A DNA stretch of 64,000 nt from Tardiphaga robiniae (GTDB taxonomy: Bacteria > Pseudomonadota > Alphaproteobacteria > Rhizobiales > Xanthobacteraceae), in NCBI RefSeq assembly GCF_013359755.1, contig NZ_JABMCJ010000094.1, positions 62,001 through 126,000 on the forward strand, given 5' to 3'. A program made the position numbers and the translations under genes. Under the pieces are notes generated by a model. It was given only the letters and a program-made list of their open reading frames with translations, did not search any database and was not told the DNA's origin. Below, piece after piece: positions 1 through 9,002 of this stretch. Within the stretch, counting starts at the first letter, position 1; the number at the start of each line of letters is the position of its first letter.

Positions 1-925
1 GCATGTGCAGCGTATTCTGCATGAACAATGTCATCACCAGGTAAAATGACAGATTGGCGAAGAAGAAAAAGAACACCGCGCACAGCCCGCGCATGAAAGC
101 AGCATCCGCGAGCAACGCCAGATCGATCAGCGGCATGCCACCACGCAGCGCGACACGGCGCTCCAGCCTGACGAAGCCGACGATCACTGCCGCACCCATA
201 GCCATCGCCAGCCATACAGACGGCGCCCAGTGCAATTCGTGCCCGAACAGCAGCGGGCCGATCAGACCGAGCAACCCGGCGAACAGCACCAGCGCACCCG
301 GTATATCCAGCCGCGTGCCTGGACGGCGAGGAACGGATGGCATCAGCCGCCACGCCGCCGCGATGATGACAAGCCCCACCGGTACATTGACGAAGAACAC
401 TGCACGCCAGCCGAGACCTGCAAGGTCCATCGTCACCAGCAGACCACCGAGCAGAAAGCCCGCAGCGCCGGCAAGGCCAAGCACGATGCCATAGACGGCG
501 AAGGCGCGGGCGCGGGTTTCGTCGACAAACAGCACATGGATGGTGGCCAGCACCTGCGGCACCATCAGCGCCGCAGCGGCGCCCTGTGCCAGCCGCGCCA
601 GAATCAGCTCCGGTCCAGATTGCGCGAGCCCGCACCACAGTGACGTCAGGGTGAAGCCGAGCACGCCGGCGAGAAAGGTGCGCTTGGTGCCATAGATATC
701 ACCGAGCCGGCCGCCGGTGATCACCAGCGTCGCATATCCGATCAGATAGACCGCAATCACGGCCTCGATCTGCGCCGCGCTGGCACGAAGCTCGACCGCG
801 ATGGTTGGGATCGCGACATTGACGATGAAGGCATCGACCCCAAACATGAACTGCGCCGCAACGACGATCGCCAGCACCCACCAGCGGCGCACGGAGTCGA
901 CAGGATTGGCAACGATCTGGTGCAT
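1..925 (-). CDS. MFS drug transporter, DHA2/EmrB-QacA type (partial, C-terminus off the left edge)
   Basis: Reading the minus strand from the ATG at 925 gives an open frame to the window edge (308 codons seen). It begins MHQIVANPVDSVRRWWVLAI and has a first membrane helix carrying a QFMFGVDAFIVNVAIP segment, typical of 14-helix DHA2 drug:proton antiporters. The motif-A region reads GGRLGDIYGTKR, and a later segment GWRAVFFVNVPVG is the usual DHA2 signature after helix 6. About nine hydrophobic helices are visible. The family exports hydrophobic compounds with proton influx across the inner membrane; the substrate cannot be told. No regulator gene is visible in the 275 bases between its start and sthA, which is divergent. 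The family is clear; the exact start is likely but not proven. Confidence 0.88.
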   Translation of the reverse strand, partial: MHQIVANPVDSVRRWWVLAIVVAAQFMFGVDAFIVNVAIPTIAVELRASAAQIEAVIAVYLIGYATLVITGGRLGDIYGTKRTFLAGVLGFTLTSLWCGLAQSGPELILARLAQGAAAALMVPQVLATIHVLFVDETRARAFAVYGIVLGLAGAAGFLLGGLLVTMDLAGLGWRAVFFVNVPVGLVIIAAAWRLMPSVPRRPGTRLDIPGALVLFAGLLGLIGPLLFGHELHWAPSVWLAMAMGAAVIVGFVRLERRVALRGGMPLIDLALLADAAFMRGLCAVFFFFFANLSFYLVMTLFMQNTLHM

Positions 926-1200
926 GGAGCGCCTCGCTCAACGGTTCGGCCTGAAGCAGCCGCCCACTTTGATCCCAGCTTCCAGTCATCGCGTCGATTA
1001 CCTCGGAGGTAGCCTTATTCAATTGAACTCTCCCGTCGGAATTGGTGGCGCTGACCGCAGGCCCAGCTTCGCAGGTCGATCTCCCCGTCCAAGTCACACC
1101 GAATTTGCATTCCTCGTGCAGGAAGATACCGCCTGTGGCCCGATTGCTGCATGGCGAGACGATTGCATATGCCGGCCCTTCCGGTTTCGAGGCCTCTTCG

Positions 1201-2595
1201 ATGTATGACTACGACATGATCGTGATCGGCTCCGGCCCCTCTGGCCGGCGCGCAGCCGTCCAATTCGCCAAGCTCGGTAAATCGGTGCTGGTGGTGGAGA
1301 AGGGCCGGCGGGTCGGCGGCGTCTCGGTCCATACCGGCACCATTCCATCGAAGACGCTGCGCGAGACCGTGCTCAACCTGTCCGGCTGGCGCGAGCGCGG
1401 CTTCTACGGCCGCTCCTATCGGGTGAAGCAGGACATCGACGCCCACGACCTGATTGTGCGGCTGCAGAAGACACTCGACCACGAGGTCGAGGTGCTGGAG
1501 CATCAGTTCAGCCGCAATGCCGTGAAGACGGCGCTCGGCGAGGCACGTTTCACCGGACCGCACCAGATCGAGATCGCCAACGAGAAGAACGAGATCAAGA
1601 ATGTCTCCGCCGGCCATATCTTGATTGCCTGCGGCACCCGCCCGTTCCGGCCGGATTATGTCCCGTTCGACAACAAGACGGTGTTCGACAGCGACGAGAT
1701 CATCGACCTGCCGAAACTGCCGCGCAGCCTCGCGGTGATCGGCGCCGGCGTGATCGGCGTCGAATATGCCACCATCTTCAGCGCGCTCGATGTCGCCGTG
1801 ACCCTGATCGAGCCGCGGCCGACCTTTCTCGATTTCATCGACAAGGAGCTGATCGACGAATTCATGCATGAGCTGCGCGACCGCAATGTCGCGCTACGGC
1901 TCGGCTCCAAGGTCAATGCGATCGAGCAGAACGCACATGGCCAGATCGTCACCCGGCTCGCTGACGGCCGCAACGTCACGTCCGAGATGTTGCTGTTCGC
2001 CGCCGGCCGCGTCGGCGCGACCGACCGGCTCAATCTCGATGCTGCCGGCATCGCCGTCGATCACCGCGGTCGCATTGCCGTCGATCCCGTTACGCTACAG
2101 ACCAGCGTGCCGCATATCTATGCGGCGGGCGATGTCATCGGCTTTCCTTCACTGGCCTCCACATCGATGGAACAGGGCCGCGTTGCCGCCTGCCACGCGC
2201 TCGGGATGGAGCCGCTGGCGCCCCCGGAGTTCTTTCCCTACGGCATCTATTCGGTGCCGGAGATTTCCACGACCGGCCTCACCGAAGAGGAAGTCCGCCA
2301 GAAGGGCATTCCCTATGAGGTCGGCGTCGCGCGCTTTCGCGAGACCTCGCGCGGCCATATCATGGGCCTGGATAGCGGCATGATGAAGATGATCTTCTCC
2401 ACCAAGACCCGCCGCCTGCTCGGCGTGCATATCCTTGGCGAAGGCGCGACCGAGCTGATCCATATCGGCCAGGCCGTGCTCAATCTCAAAGGCACGATCG
2501 ACTACTTCATCCAGAACACGTTCAACTATCCGACGCTGGCCGAGGCCTACAAGATCGCCGGGCTGGATGCATGGAACAGGATGACGGCAAGGTAA
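1201..2595 (+). CDS. sthA: Si-specific (soluble) NAD(P)+ transhydrogenase
   Basis: This 464-residue flavoprotein has the pyridine nucleotide-disulfide oxidoreductase fold and is close in length to E. coli SthA (466). It would pass reducing equivalents between NADPH and NAD+ in the cytoplasm. An FAD-binding GSGPSG lies at residues 10-15, a second Rossmann motif GAGVIG near residue 178, an AAGDVIG flavin motif near 300, and a C-terminal dimerisation domain follows. At the site where disulfide reductases have CxxxxC, the sequence reads GGVSVHTGTIPSK, so both cysteines are replaced (Ser42, Thr47). This fits a transhydrogenase rather than a lipoamide or glutathione reductase. The ATG at 1201 is preferred over an upstream in-frame start at 1042, because the fold begins at once with MYDYDMIVIG. 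The MFS gene is divergent on the other side. Confidence 0.9.
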   Translation: MYDYDMIVIGSGPSGRRAAVQFAKLGKSVLVVEKGRRVGGVSVHTGTIPSKTLRETVLNLSGWRERGFYGRSYRVKQDIDAHDLIVRLQKTLDHEVEVLEHQFSRNAVKTALGEARFTGPHQIEIANEKNEIKNVSAGHILIACGTRPFRPDYVPFDNKTVFDSDEIIDLPKLPRSLAVIGAGVIGVEYATIFSALDVAVTLIEPRPTFLDFIDKELIDEFMHELRDRNVALRLGSKVNAIEQNAHGQIVTRLADGRNVTSEMLLFAAGRVGATDRLNLDAAGIAVDHRGRIAVDPVTLQTSVPHIYAAGDVIGFPSLASTSMEQGRVAACHALGMEPLAPPEFFPYGIYSVPEISTTGLTEEEVRQKGIPYEVGVARFRETSRGHIMGLDSGMMKMIFSTKTRRLLGVHILGEGATELIHIGQAVLNLKGTIDYFIQNTFNYPTLAEAYKIAGLDAWNRMTAR

Positions 2596-2600
2596 CTCTT

Positions 2601-2653
2601 TGTCATTCCAGAGCACGGTCTCGGCGCAGCCGAGAGCGCGAGTCCGGAATGAT
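2601..2653. repeat. Palindromic intergenic element after sthA
   Basis: Between the convergent sthA and cupin genes lies an imperfect inverted repeat. The outer arms are GTCATTCCAGA and TCCGGAATGAT, and the inner arms TCTCGG and CCGAGA are separated by a short loop. It has the look of the dispersed palindromes of Bradyrhizobium-type genomes and may also act as a bidirectional terminator. No T tract follows the stem, so termination is inference. Confidence 0.5.
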
Positions 2654-2671
2654 GGAGGCAGCCCCACTCTC

Positions 2672-3421
2672 CTAGCTGCGCTTGCCACCAATCGAGATGA
2701 ACGCCATGAGACAGGGCTCCGGCAACGGGTTGCGCCAGCGATGGCGTGTCCCGTTCTGCACAACGCAGTCGCCCTGACGCAAATGGACTTTCTGACCATC
2801 GTCCAATTCCAGCGTCATCTCGCCGCGAACCACGACTCCGTAATCGATCGTATCCGACGTGTGCATGCCTGGCGCATCGCGCTCGAAATGATTCCCCATG
2901 CCCGGGACCTTGTCCGACAACTCGCGCAGCCCGCTTTCCATTGTGACGCCGGGCGGCGGCTTCCAGCTTTCGGCGCGTCTGGGCGGATAGGAGATCAGCC
3001 GAAACATCGTGCCGCCCGGGCCGGGAAAAGCGCGCGTTCCCTTGAGCATCGGGTCCGGCTCCAGGCCGGTGAGCTGCGGCACGCCCTCGGTCCTATAGAG
3101 TTCGTAGAATGTCAGGCCGGGATTGGCATCGATCTCCACGACCTTGGACGTGACATCGAAGGACTTGAACACCGACTTGCCGGCTTCATCGCGGCCGGTC
3201 ACGACCCGCTTGGGCGGTGGCAGCTCGCTCGCATCTTTCGCATCCGAGCTTTGCGGCAGCGCGACCAAAGCGCCGCCACCGGCGATGGCCGACAGCGCCT
3301 GAAGTAACTGACGCCGATCGCTGCCTGCAAATCGTTCGATACCCTGCGCGGCATCCAGAGACCCAGCATTCGAAGGCTTCGGCTTCTGACGTGACAACCA
3401 CCGCCATGAGAACTTGCTCAT
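2672..3421 (-). CDS. Cupin-domain protein with a Tat-like export segment
   Basis: This protein is 249 residues long. The C-terminal third is a small beta-barrel cupin: the first motif is in HTSDTIDYGVVVRGEMTLEL, and the second is in GDCVVQNGTRHRWRN. The first motif keeps few of the usual metal-binding histidines, so metal binding is uncertain. Near the N-terminus SDRRQLLQALSAIAGGGALV (Arg36-Arg37) resembles a twin-arginine signal, preceded by an unusually long basic stretch. The start at 3421 has GGAG seven bases upstream; the ATG at 3427 lies too close to it. The gene lies about 50 bases downstream of the small membrane protein on the same strand, probably in one transcript. The substrate is unknown. 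Confidence 0.75.
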   Translation of the reverse strand: MSKFSWRWLSRQKPKPSNAGSLDAAQGIERFAGSDRRQLLQALSAIAGGGALVALPQSSDAKDASELPPPKRVVTGRDEAGKSVFKSFDVTSKVVEIDANPGLTFYELYRTEGVPQLTGLEPDPMLKGTRAFPGPGGTMFRLISYPPRRAESWKPPPGVTMESGLRELSDKVPGMGNHFERDAPGMHTSDTIDYGVVVRGEMTLELDDGQKVHLRQGDCVVQNGTRHRWRNPLPEPCLMAFISIGGKRS

Positions 3422-3474
3422 CTGCATTCTCCATCGCGCTTTATCGTCAGCACATCGCTGTGCTGCGAGGCTGA

Positions 3475-3897
3475 TCAGGCCGACATGACGTAGGGGATGC
3501 TGCCGATAATGGCGGCAAGCTGGAATGCGTTCGACAGCATGCCGCCCCAATGCATCCGTCGGAGCCGGCGCACGGCCTCGGCATCACCGGCGTCTCGTGC
3601 GCTCATCTGACTATCCATCCGCCGCAAGAACCAGCCCCGCGCCCAGATCGCAAAAGCCGCGATCAAGCCGATGCCGATGGTGAAAACCAGTCGACCAGCC
3701 AGTGCAAAGGCCGTTGTCGCGATGACACCGGCGATAGCGACCATCAGGAAATAAGAGCGGAACAGGCCCCGCAGTAACTGAGTCACTTCCGGGATATCCA
3801 GCCTCACCAGCAGAAAGGCCGGTGACGACAGCAGAAAGAAGCCCATCGAGAAAATCAGAAGGACCATAGAGGCCAAGGCGACGGCATCGGGCGTCAT
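3475..3897 (-). CDS. Conserved small membrane protein of unknown function
   Basis: This 140-residue protein has four likely transmembrane segments (about residues 7-27, 45-62, 68-88 and 120-137), with a basic, acidic-rich loop before the last (FLRRMDSQMSARDAGDAEAVRRLRR). I do not recognise a named family. It is directly upstream of the cupin gene on the same strand (about 50 bases), which suggests co-expression. Third-position G+C bias and continuous hydrophobic segments support it being a real gene. Confidence 0.7.
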   Translation of the reverse strand: MTPDAVALASMVLLIFSMGFFLLSSPAFLLVRLDIPEVTQLLRGLFRSYFLMVAIAGVIATTAFALAGRLVFTIGIGLIAAFAIWARGWFLRRMDSQMSARDAGDAEAVRRLRRMHWGGMLSNAFQLAAIIGSIPYVMSA

Positions 3898-4068
3898 GCA
3901 ATTACCCTTCTATCTGTCCGGGCAACAACCTTTCCATCAACTTCCGATACCAATATCCCCGAGGGCCTCTTCGACACTATTGGGCTTTGGTCGAATCCGG
4001 AGAGATATGCCTTCGCCTATCCGAAGACCTGACACGGGCGAACCCACCCAGCCGAACATCCGTTGCGA

Positions 4069-5148
4069 TCAGTTCAGCTTGACGACCTCCACACGCCGGT
4101 TCTTGGCGCGGCCGTCATCCTGGTCATTCGATGCTGCGGGTGCGAGCATGCCGACACCGGCTGCGCGCAGGCGCTTGCCATCGGCGCGGAAGCTCGTGGT
4201 GAGCGCCGCCACAACCGACTCCGCACGGCGGCGCGACAGATCGAGATTGTAGTCATAGGCGCCCTGATTGTCGGTGTGACCAACGACCAACACGGCCAGT
4301 TTGGGATCGGACGACAGAAGCCCGGCGATCTCCTGCAGGGTCGGCGATGATTCCGGCTTCAGGTCGGCCTTGCCTGTATCGAAGAATATTCCGTAAAGGG
4401 CAACGCGGCCGGTAGAGCCGATGGTCTTCGCCATCTCGTCGGCCTTTACCACCACCATCTTCTGCTCACGTGACTTCGGCTCGACGATATGCACGACGGC
4501 CACGGTGCGTTCGTTGAAGGCCTTGCAGTAGAGATCGTCCTTCACGAGATAGGTCTGCACGGTGACATAGGCTTCGCCGCCAGCTTGCGGGATCTTGGCA
4601 GCGAAGAAGCGCTGATCGTCGAGATGAGACGCCATGGCGCATTTGCCATTGGAGAAATCACCGTCTTTCAACTGCGCCTCAGTGACGAAATACATCAGCA
4701 GGCTCATATCGCCGCCGCCGCCCGCGGCCGAGCGTGTCGGATCACCACCACAGTCATCGGTCTTGCAGGTGTACAGAACCTCGCCGCCGGCTGCTTTCAC
4801 CACATCCTGATAGTTGCGCAGCACTTCGAGCGGCGAACGGTTGGCCGGAAGCAGATAGGTGATGCGCGTCCGCGCACCTTCCACTTCAAGCGCCTTGTTC
4901 GGCTTGTAGACCTGATTGTTCATGCGATCGCGGTCGCTATCACCCGTCTTTTCGAGCTTCGACAGCGGGATGGTGAAGTCAGTGAAGGCGAGACGCTCAT
5001 AGCTGATGATGAAGGAGCCGTCGTAACGCTTCAGCAGCGCACTATCCCGGGCACCGGGAATATCCTTGTTGGGAATCGTCGCATCGGCCTGTGCCGCACA
5101 CGCACCGAACAGAACAAACAAGCCAACCGTCAGAATGCGTCCGAGCAT
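4069..5148 (-). CDS. OmpA-family protein with an N-terminal DUF4892-like domain
   Basis: This 359-residue exported protein starts with a signal peptide (MLGRILTVGLFVLFGACAAQ) whose FGAC is a possible lipobox, so it may be a lipoprotein. Residues about 35-240 resemble the DUF4892 type domain found in front of OmpA domains. The C-terminal 100 residues are a classic OmpA peptidoglycan-binding domain, with VVGHTDNQGAYDYNLDLSRR and a closing RAKNRRVEVVKL. It probably tethers the outer membrane to peptidoglycan. It stands alone, downstream of htpX on the same strand with a strong hairpin between them. Confidence 0.85.
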   Translation of the reverse strand: MLGRILTVGLFVLFGACAAQADATIPNKDIPGARDSALLKRYDGSFIISYERLAFTDFTIPLSKLEKTGDSDRDRMNNQVYKPNKALEVEGARTRITYLLPANRSPLEVLRNYQDVVKAAGGEVLYTCKTDDCGGDPTRSAAGGGGDMSLLMYFVTEAQLKDGDFSNGKCAMASHLDDQRFFAAKIPQAGGEAYVTVQTYLVKDDLYCKAFNERTVAVVHIVEPKSREQKMVVVKADEMAKTIGSTGRVALYGIFFDTGKADLKPESSPTLQEIAGLLSSDPKLAVLVVGHTDNQGAYDYNLDLSRRRAESVVAALTTSFRADGKRLRAAGVGMLAPAASNDQDDGRAKNRRVEVVKLN

Positions 5149-5228
5149 GAGCCATGCGCCCCCGTTTCAGGAGCGCACACGATGACGATTCACGAGGTGG
5201 AAACAAGCGGACTCACGCGCAACGAATA

Positions 5229-5277
5229 GCCGCGCAGCCATGCCCGGTTTTCATTGAACCGGACGATGCTGCGCGGC
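5229..5277. terminator. Strong stem-loop between htpX and the OmpA-family gene
   Basis: A perfect 10-base outer stem (GCCGCGCAGC at 5229-5238 with GCTGCGCGGC at 5268-5277) encloses an inner stem CCGGTT/AACCGG. It sits 29 bases past the htpX stop on the minus strand. There is no downstream T run, so it may be a rho-assisted terminator, an mRNA-stabilising hairpin or a dispersed palindrome. Confidence 0.5.
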
Positions 5278-5305
5278 GACCAATCTCGTTAAGTCCAAAT
5301 GGGTT

Positions 5306-6238
5306 TTAGCCCCACGGACCGCGCGGACGCGACTGACCGCCGTTCCATGGGCCAGTTGCTTGAGGTGTGGATCGGGTCGGCACCTGCGACTGAGCACCCA
5401 TCTGCCCCGCAAGCTGCTGCAGCGCTGCGATTCGATTTTGCGTCGCGGGATGCGTGGTGAACAGATTATCCATGGCACGCCCCGACAGCGGGTTGATGAT
5501 GAACATATGCGCTGTCGCCGGCGCGCGCTCGGCATCCTCGTTGGGAATCTGATGCGCGGCGTTGTCGATCTTGGCCAGCGCCGAAGCGAGCCACATCGGC
5601 TGGCCGCAAATACGCGCGCCCATCTCGTCGGCGGCATATTCACGCGTGCGACTGATCGCCATCTGCACCAGCATGGCGGCGAGCGGCGCCAGGATCATCA
5701 GCGCTATCTGGCCGATCATGCCCGGGCCATTATTGTTGCGGTTGCCGCCGAAGAACATGCCGAACTGCGCGATCATCGAGATCGCACCGGCAATTGTCGC
5801 GGTAATGGTCATCAGTAGCGTGTCGTGATGCTTGATATGCGCCAGCTCATGCGCCACCACGCCTGCGAGTTCCTCGCGCGACAACTGCTGCATCAGGCCG
5901 GTGGTCACGGCAACGGCCGCGTTCTCCGGATTCCGGCCGGTCGCAAAGGCGTTCGGCTGCGGATTGTCCATGATGTAGATCTTGGGCATCGGCAGGCCGG
6001 CATTCTGGGCGAGCTCGCCGACCATGCGATACAGGTCCGGCGCGTTACGTGCATCAACCGGCTGGGCGCCGTGCATCGACAACACCGCGCGATCCGAATT
6101 CCAGTAGGCGAACATGTTCATGCCGGCGGCGACCACCAGCGCGATCATCGCACCCGACGCGCCGCCCATGAGATAGCCGACACCCATGAACAGGGCGGTC
6201 ATGCCAGCCAGCAGAATCGCAGTTTTGAAGTAGCTCAT
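5306..6238 (-). CDS. htpX: Membrane-bound zinc metalloprotease HtpX
   Basis: This 310-residue M48 protease probably degrades damaged membrane proteins from the cytoplasmic face. Two hydrophobic segments occupy residues about 5-45. The zinc motif HELAH is at 130-134 (His130, Glu131, His134), and the third ligand region is [13 protein letters not shown] further on. Two more hydrophobic segments lie between them (about 142-165 and 175-195). The C-terminal 30 residues are a low-complexity Gly/Pro/Gln tail. In many bacteria htpX is heat- or envelope-stress-induced; I could not identify a sigma-32 promoter here. Confidence 0.94.
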   Translation of the reverse strand: MSYFKTAILLAGMTALFMGVGYLMGGASGAMIALVVAAGMNMFAYWNSDRAVLSMHGAQPVDARNAPDLYRMVGELAQNAGLPMPKIYIMDNPQPNAFATGRNPENAAVAVTTGLMQQLSREELAGVVAHELAHIKHHDTLLMTITATIAGAISMIAQFGMFFGGNRNNNGPGMIGQIALMILAPLAAMLVQMAISRTREYAADEMGARICGQPMWLASALAKIDNAAHQIPNEDAERAPATAHMFIINPLSGRAMDNLFTTHPATQNRIAALQQLAGQMGAQSQVPTRSTPQATGPWNGGQSRPRGPWG

Positions 6239-6429
6239 TGGTCCTCCTGCCCGCCTGCGGAAAACGCTGCGGTGCAGGCATCAAATGGTGATCCGCCCGA
6301 TCGTTCCGCAAGACGGCATTGTGCGGCAGCGCGTCGCGGCCATGCAGCGGACTGCATTGAATGCCGCGACATGTGGCCATAGGCTGCGCGCAACGAAAAC
6401 ATTAAAAAACATTACAAAGAGGAAACACT

Positions 6430-7656
6430 ATGGCTCGCGTGAAGTTCGGCGCCTTTCTCGCACCGCATCATCCGATCGGCGAACATCCGATGCTGCAGTT
6501 CCGGCGGGACCTCGATCTCGTCGAGCAGCTCGATGCGCTCGGCTACGATGAATTCTGGTGCGGCGAGCATCATTCGTCGGGCTGGGAGATGATCGCCTCG
6601 CCGGAAATGTTCCTCGCCGCGGCAGGCGAACGTACCAAGCGCATTCGCCTGGGGACCGGCGTGATCTCGCTGCCCTATCATCATCCCTACAATGTCGCGC
6701 AACGCATGGTGCAGCTCGACCACATGACCGGCGGTCGCGCCATTTTCGGTTCCGGCCCCGGGGCTCTCGCTTCCGACGCGCATACGCTTGGCATCGACCC
6801 GATGACCCAGCGCGACCGCCAGGACGAAGCCATCGCCATCATCCGTCGGCTGTTCAACGGCGAACGCGTCACCGCGAAGAGCGACTGGTTCACCATGAAC
6901 GATGCCGCGCTGCAGATCCTGCCGCTGCAGGAGGAGATGCCCTTCGTGGTTGCGTCGCAGATCTCGCCGTCGGGGATGACGCTGGCCGGCAAATACGGCA
7001 TCGGCATCATCTCGCTCGGCTCGATGTCGACGCAGGGATTGATGGCGCTGCCGACGCAATGGGGCTTTGCAGAGGATGCCGCGAAGAAGCACGGCACCAC
7101 GGTGGACCGCGCCAACTGGCGTGTGCTGCTGTCCTGGCACATCGCCGAGACGCGCGAACAGGCCGCGCGCGAGGCCGGCCCCGGCCTGATGCGCTGGCAC
7201 AACGAATACAATGTCGGCACGCTGCAGCGGCCGGGCCTGCAGCCCTTCACCTCACCCGAGGACGCAGTCGAAAAGACGGCGGGCGGCGAGAATGCGGCCT
7301 CGACCATCGGCACGCCGGATGACCTCATCAAGACCATCAAGAACCTGATGCAGGTCTCAGGCGGTGTCGGCACCATCATCGGCTTCGTGCATGACTGGGC
7401 CAATCCGGAGAACACGAGGCGCAGCTGGGACATGGTGGCGCGCTATGTGGTGCCGGAGATCAACGGCTACATCGCGTCTTTGCGCAAGTCGCAGCAATTC
7501 GTGATCGAGAACCGCGAGGTGTTCGAGCGCGCGGGCCAGGCCGTGATGGCCAAGATCATGGCCAACGACAAGGCCGCCGCGGCGCTGCCGCTCACCGGAC
7601 CAGGGCGCGTAGCGATTCCGCTCGTCAATGCACCGGATCTGCAGAAGAAGGGGTAA
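6430..7656 (+). CDS. LLM-class (luciferase-like) flavin-dependent monooxygenase
   Basis: This 408-residue TIM-barrel oxidoreductase belongs to the bacterial luciferase-like family. It opens with MARVKFGAFLAPHHPIGEHP and has GYDEFWCGEHHSSGWEMIA (EHH near residues 46-48), RIRLGTGVISLPYHHPYNVA and a phosphate-binding GSGPGALASDAHTLGI. These features resemble proteins often annotated as limonene 1,2-monooxygenase-like, but the substrate cannot be inferred. It would need FMNH2 from a separate reductase. The start follows AAAGAGGAAAC closely, a good ribosome site. It is a single gene, ended by a dispersed palindrome. Confidence 0.85.
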   Translation: MARVKFGAFLAPHHPIGEHPMLQFRRDLDLVEQLDALGYDEFWCGEHHSSGWEMIASPEMFLAAAGERTKRIRLGTGVISLPYHHPYNVAQRMVQLDHMTGGRAIFGSGPGALASDAHTLGIDPMTQRDRQDEAIAIIRRLFNGERVTAKSDWFTMNDAALQILPLQEEMPFVVASQISPSGMTLAGKYGIGIISLGSMSTQGLMALPTQWGFAEDAAKKHGTTVDRANWRVLLSWHIAETREQAAREAGPGLMRWHNEYNVGTLQRPGLQPFTSPEDAVEKTAGGENAASTIGTPDDLIKTIKNLMQVSGGVGTIIGFVHDWANPENTRRSWDMVARYVVPEINGYIASLRKSQQFVIENREVFERAGQAVMAKIMANDKAAAALPLTGPGRVAIPLVNAPDLQKKG

Positions 7657-7676
7657 GCCCGGCTCAGGCCTTTCCT

Positions 7677-7766
7677 CCGTCATTGCGAGGAGCGAAGCGA
7701 CGCGGCAATCCAGCTCTTCACTTCGGCAAAGAAAGACTGGATTGCTTCGCTGCGTCGCAATGACGG
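7677..7766. repeat. Dispersed inverted-repeat element of the Bradyrhizobiaceae type
   Basis: The left arm begins CCGTCATTGCGAGGAGCGAA at 7677 and the right arm ends TTCGCTGCGTCGCAATGACGG at 7766. Both arms share the core with CAATCCAG/CTGGATTG inside. From general knowledge, near-identical GTCATTGCGAGGAGCGAAGC elements occur in many copies between genes of Bradyrhizobium and Rhodopseudomonas; that was not checked by search. It lies between two converging genes and can fold into a long hairpin. Confidence 0.75.
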
Positions 7767-7781
7767 GGAGAGGCTGGCGGC

Positions 7782-8606
7782 CTACTTCCCGTAGTAATCC
7801 TGCGCCGTTTCCCACGCCGCCGTCTGCAGCATCTTCGCAGTCGCTTCATCGAGACCCGCGAGATACGGATTGCCCACCGGCGAGCGGCCCGTCAGCGCGG
7901 CGAAGACCACGCAGGACGCAAGGTATGTGCCTGCCATGCTCGGATGACGCCTGTCGGGCTGGTACAGATTGAGCTCGGGCTGCTTCGCGCGCACCCTGGC
8001 AAATGCCAGACCTGCCGGAATCACCAAGGCATTGTTATCATTACCGGCGACCGTATAGGCCTCGGCCAGTTGCTGCGTCATCTCCGGCTTGTCTTCATAG
8101 GCCCAGGACATGAAGAAGACCGGTTTCGCGCCATGCGCCCTGACGATGTCCGCATCCTTTTTCGCATATTCAGTAAAGACCGACTTCAGCTTGGGATGGA
8201 TCGGGCACTGGCTGCAATCCATCATGATCGCAGCATCGAACAGCCGCTCCCGCTTGTTGAAGATGATGTTGTTATTATCATCGAAGGAATAGGACGCGAT
8301 GGCATTGGGTCGAAAGTAGCTCTCGACATCGTGCCATTCGAAGCCGGAGCCGCCGATGGTCACCGAGGTCGCCTGATAGCTCGTCCTGTTGGCGGGGTCG
8401 GCAGCGCGCACCATCCCCAGCACGTGGCTGTGCATGCTGTTGTTGAAATAGAAGAAGCTGTTGCCGATGAAGATCTCGGTCTTCGGAAAATCGGGCCCCA
8501 GCGACGTGACCTTGGGTTTGGTCTGCGCTTGCACCGCAACGGACGCACTGGCCATGGCAGCAAGGGTCGCCACGGCGACAAGCAAGACTCGCAAAGTTCT
8601 GGACAA
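7782..8606 (-). CDS. Exported SGNH/GDSL-family hydrolase-like protein
   Basis: This 274-residue protein has a signal peptide ending near VAVQAQ (residues 22-28). The nucleophile block reads EIFIGNSFFYFNNS, with Ser50 in a GNS variant of GDS. The last catalytic block reads YQPDRRHPSMAGTYLAS, with Asp218 and His221 in the usual DxxHPS spacing. A CSQCP motif near residue 131-135 could form a disulfide in the periplasm. The substrate is unknown; related proteins are esterases or act on cell-surface polymers. No operon partner is evident. Confidence 0.75.
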   Translation of the reverse strand: MSRTLRVLLVAVATLAAMASASVAVQAQTKPKVTSLGPDFPKTEIFIGNSFFYFNNSMHSHVLGMVRAADPANRTSYQATSVTIGGSGFEWHDVESYFRPNAIASYSFDDNNNIIFNKRERLFDAAIMMDCSQCPIHPKLKSVFTEYAKKDADIVRAHGAKPVFFMSWAYEDKPEMTQQLAEAYTVAGNDNNALVIPAGLAFARVRAKQPELNLYQPDRRHPSMAGTYLASCVVFAALTGRSPVGNPYLAGLDEATAKMLQTAAWETAQDYYGK

Positions 8607-8705
8607 TGGATTGTCTCCCGGTTCTTATTATGTGCGGATATGCGTATCGATAGCATAGGTCGGTGCGGATTGCGCCGGCCTCGATCGCGGGAGGCAGACA
8701 GCGCC

Positions 8706-9002
8706 ATGCCCCATGAGCTCGATTCCCATGACCTCGATCCCCTGATCCTTGATCTCCTGGAATGGATCGCGCGCGAACCCAGATCCCATGCCGACGTGCT
8801 CGATGCATGGCGGACGTCGTGCCCGCGACTGACGGTGTGGGAAGACTGCATCGACCGCGGATTTGCCACACGCATGCACATCGCCGGACATGGCTCCGTC
8901 GTTCAAGTGACGGCCGCAGGCTTGTCCTTCCTGCAACGGCATGGACGCGTCATGCCAAAGACGCCAGCCTTGACCACCGCAACTAGTCCAGCGGCATCGT
9001 AA
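8706..9002 (+). CDS. Small conserved-looking protein of unknown function
   Basis: This 98-residue protein begins MPHELDSHDLDPLILDLLEW, preceded by a good ribosome site (GGGAGGC, nine bases upstream). The sequence looks like a small winged-helix or alpha/beta fold (SHADVLDAWRTSCPRLTVWE, then VVQVTAAGLSFLQRHGR, resembling the wing of a MarR-like domain). This is only a resemblance. Its last 20 bases overlap the end of the convergent cupin gene. Third positions are G/C-rich, as in neighbouring genes. Confidence 0.6.
   Translation: MPHELDSHDLDPLILDLLEWIAREPRSHADVLDAWRTSCPRLTVWEDCIDRGFATRMHIAGHGSVVQVTAAGLSFLQRHGRVMPKTPALTTATSPAAS

Noticed and set aside
1042-1200. Longer N-terminus for the transhydrogenase
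   Set aside because: The 53 extra codons have no similarity to the family, and the FAD-binding fold starts right at the ATG at 1201.
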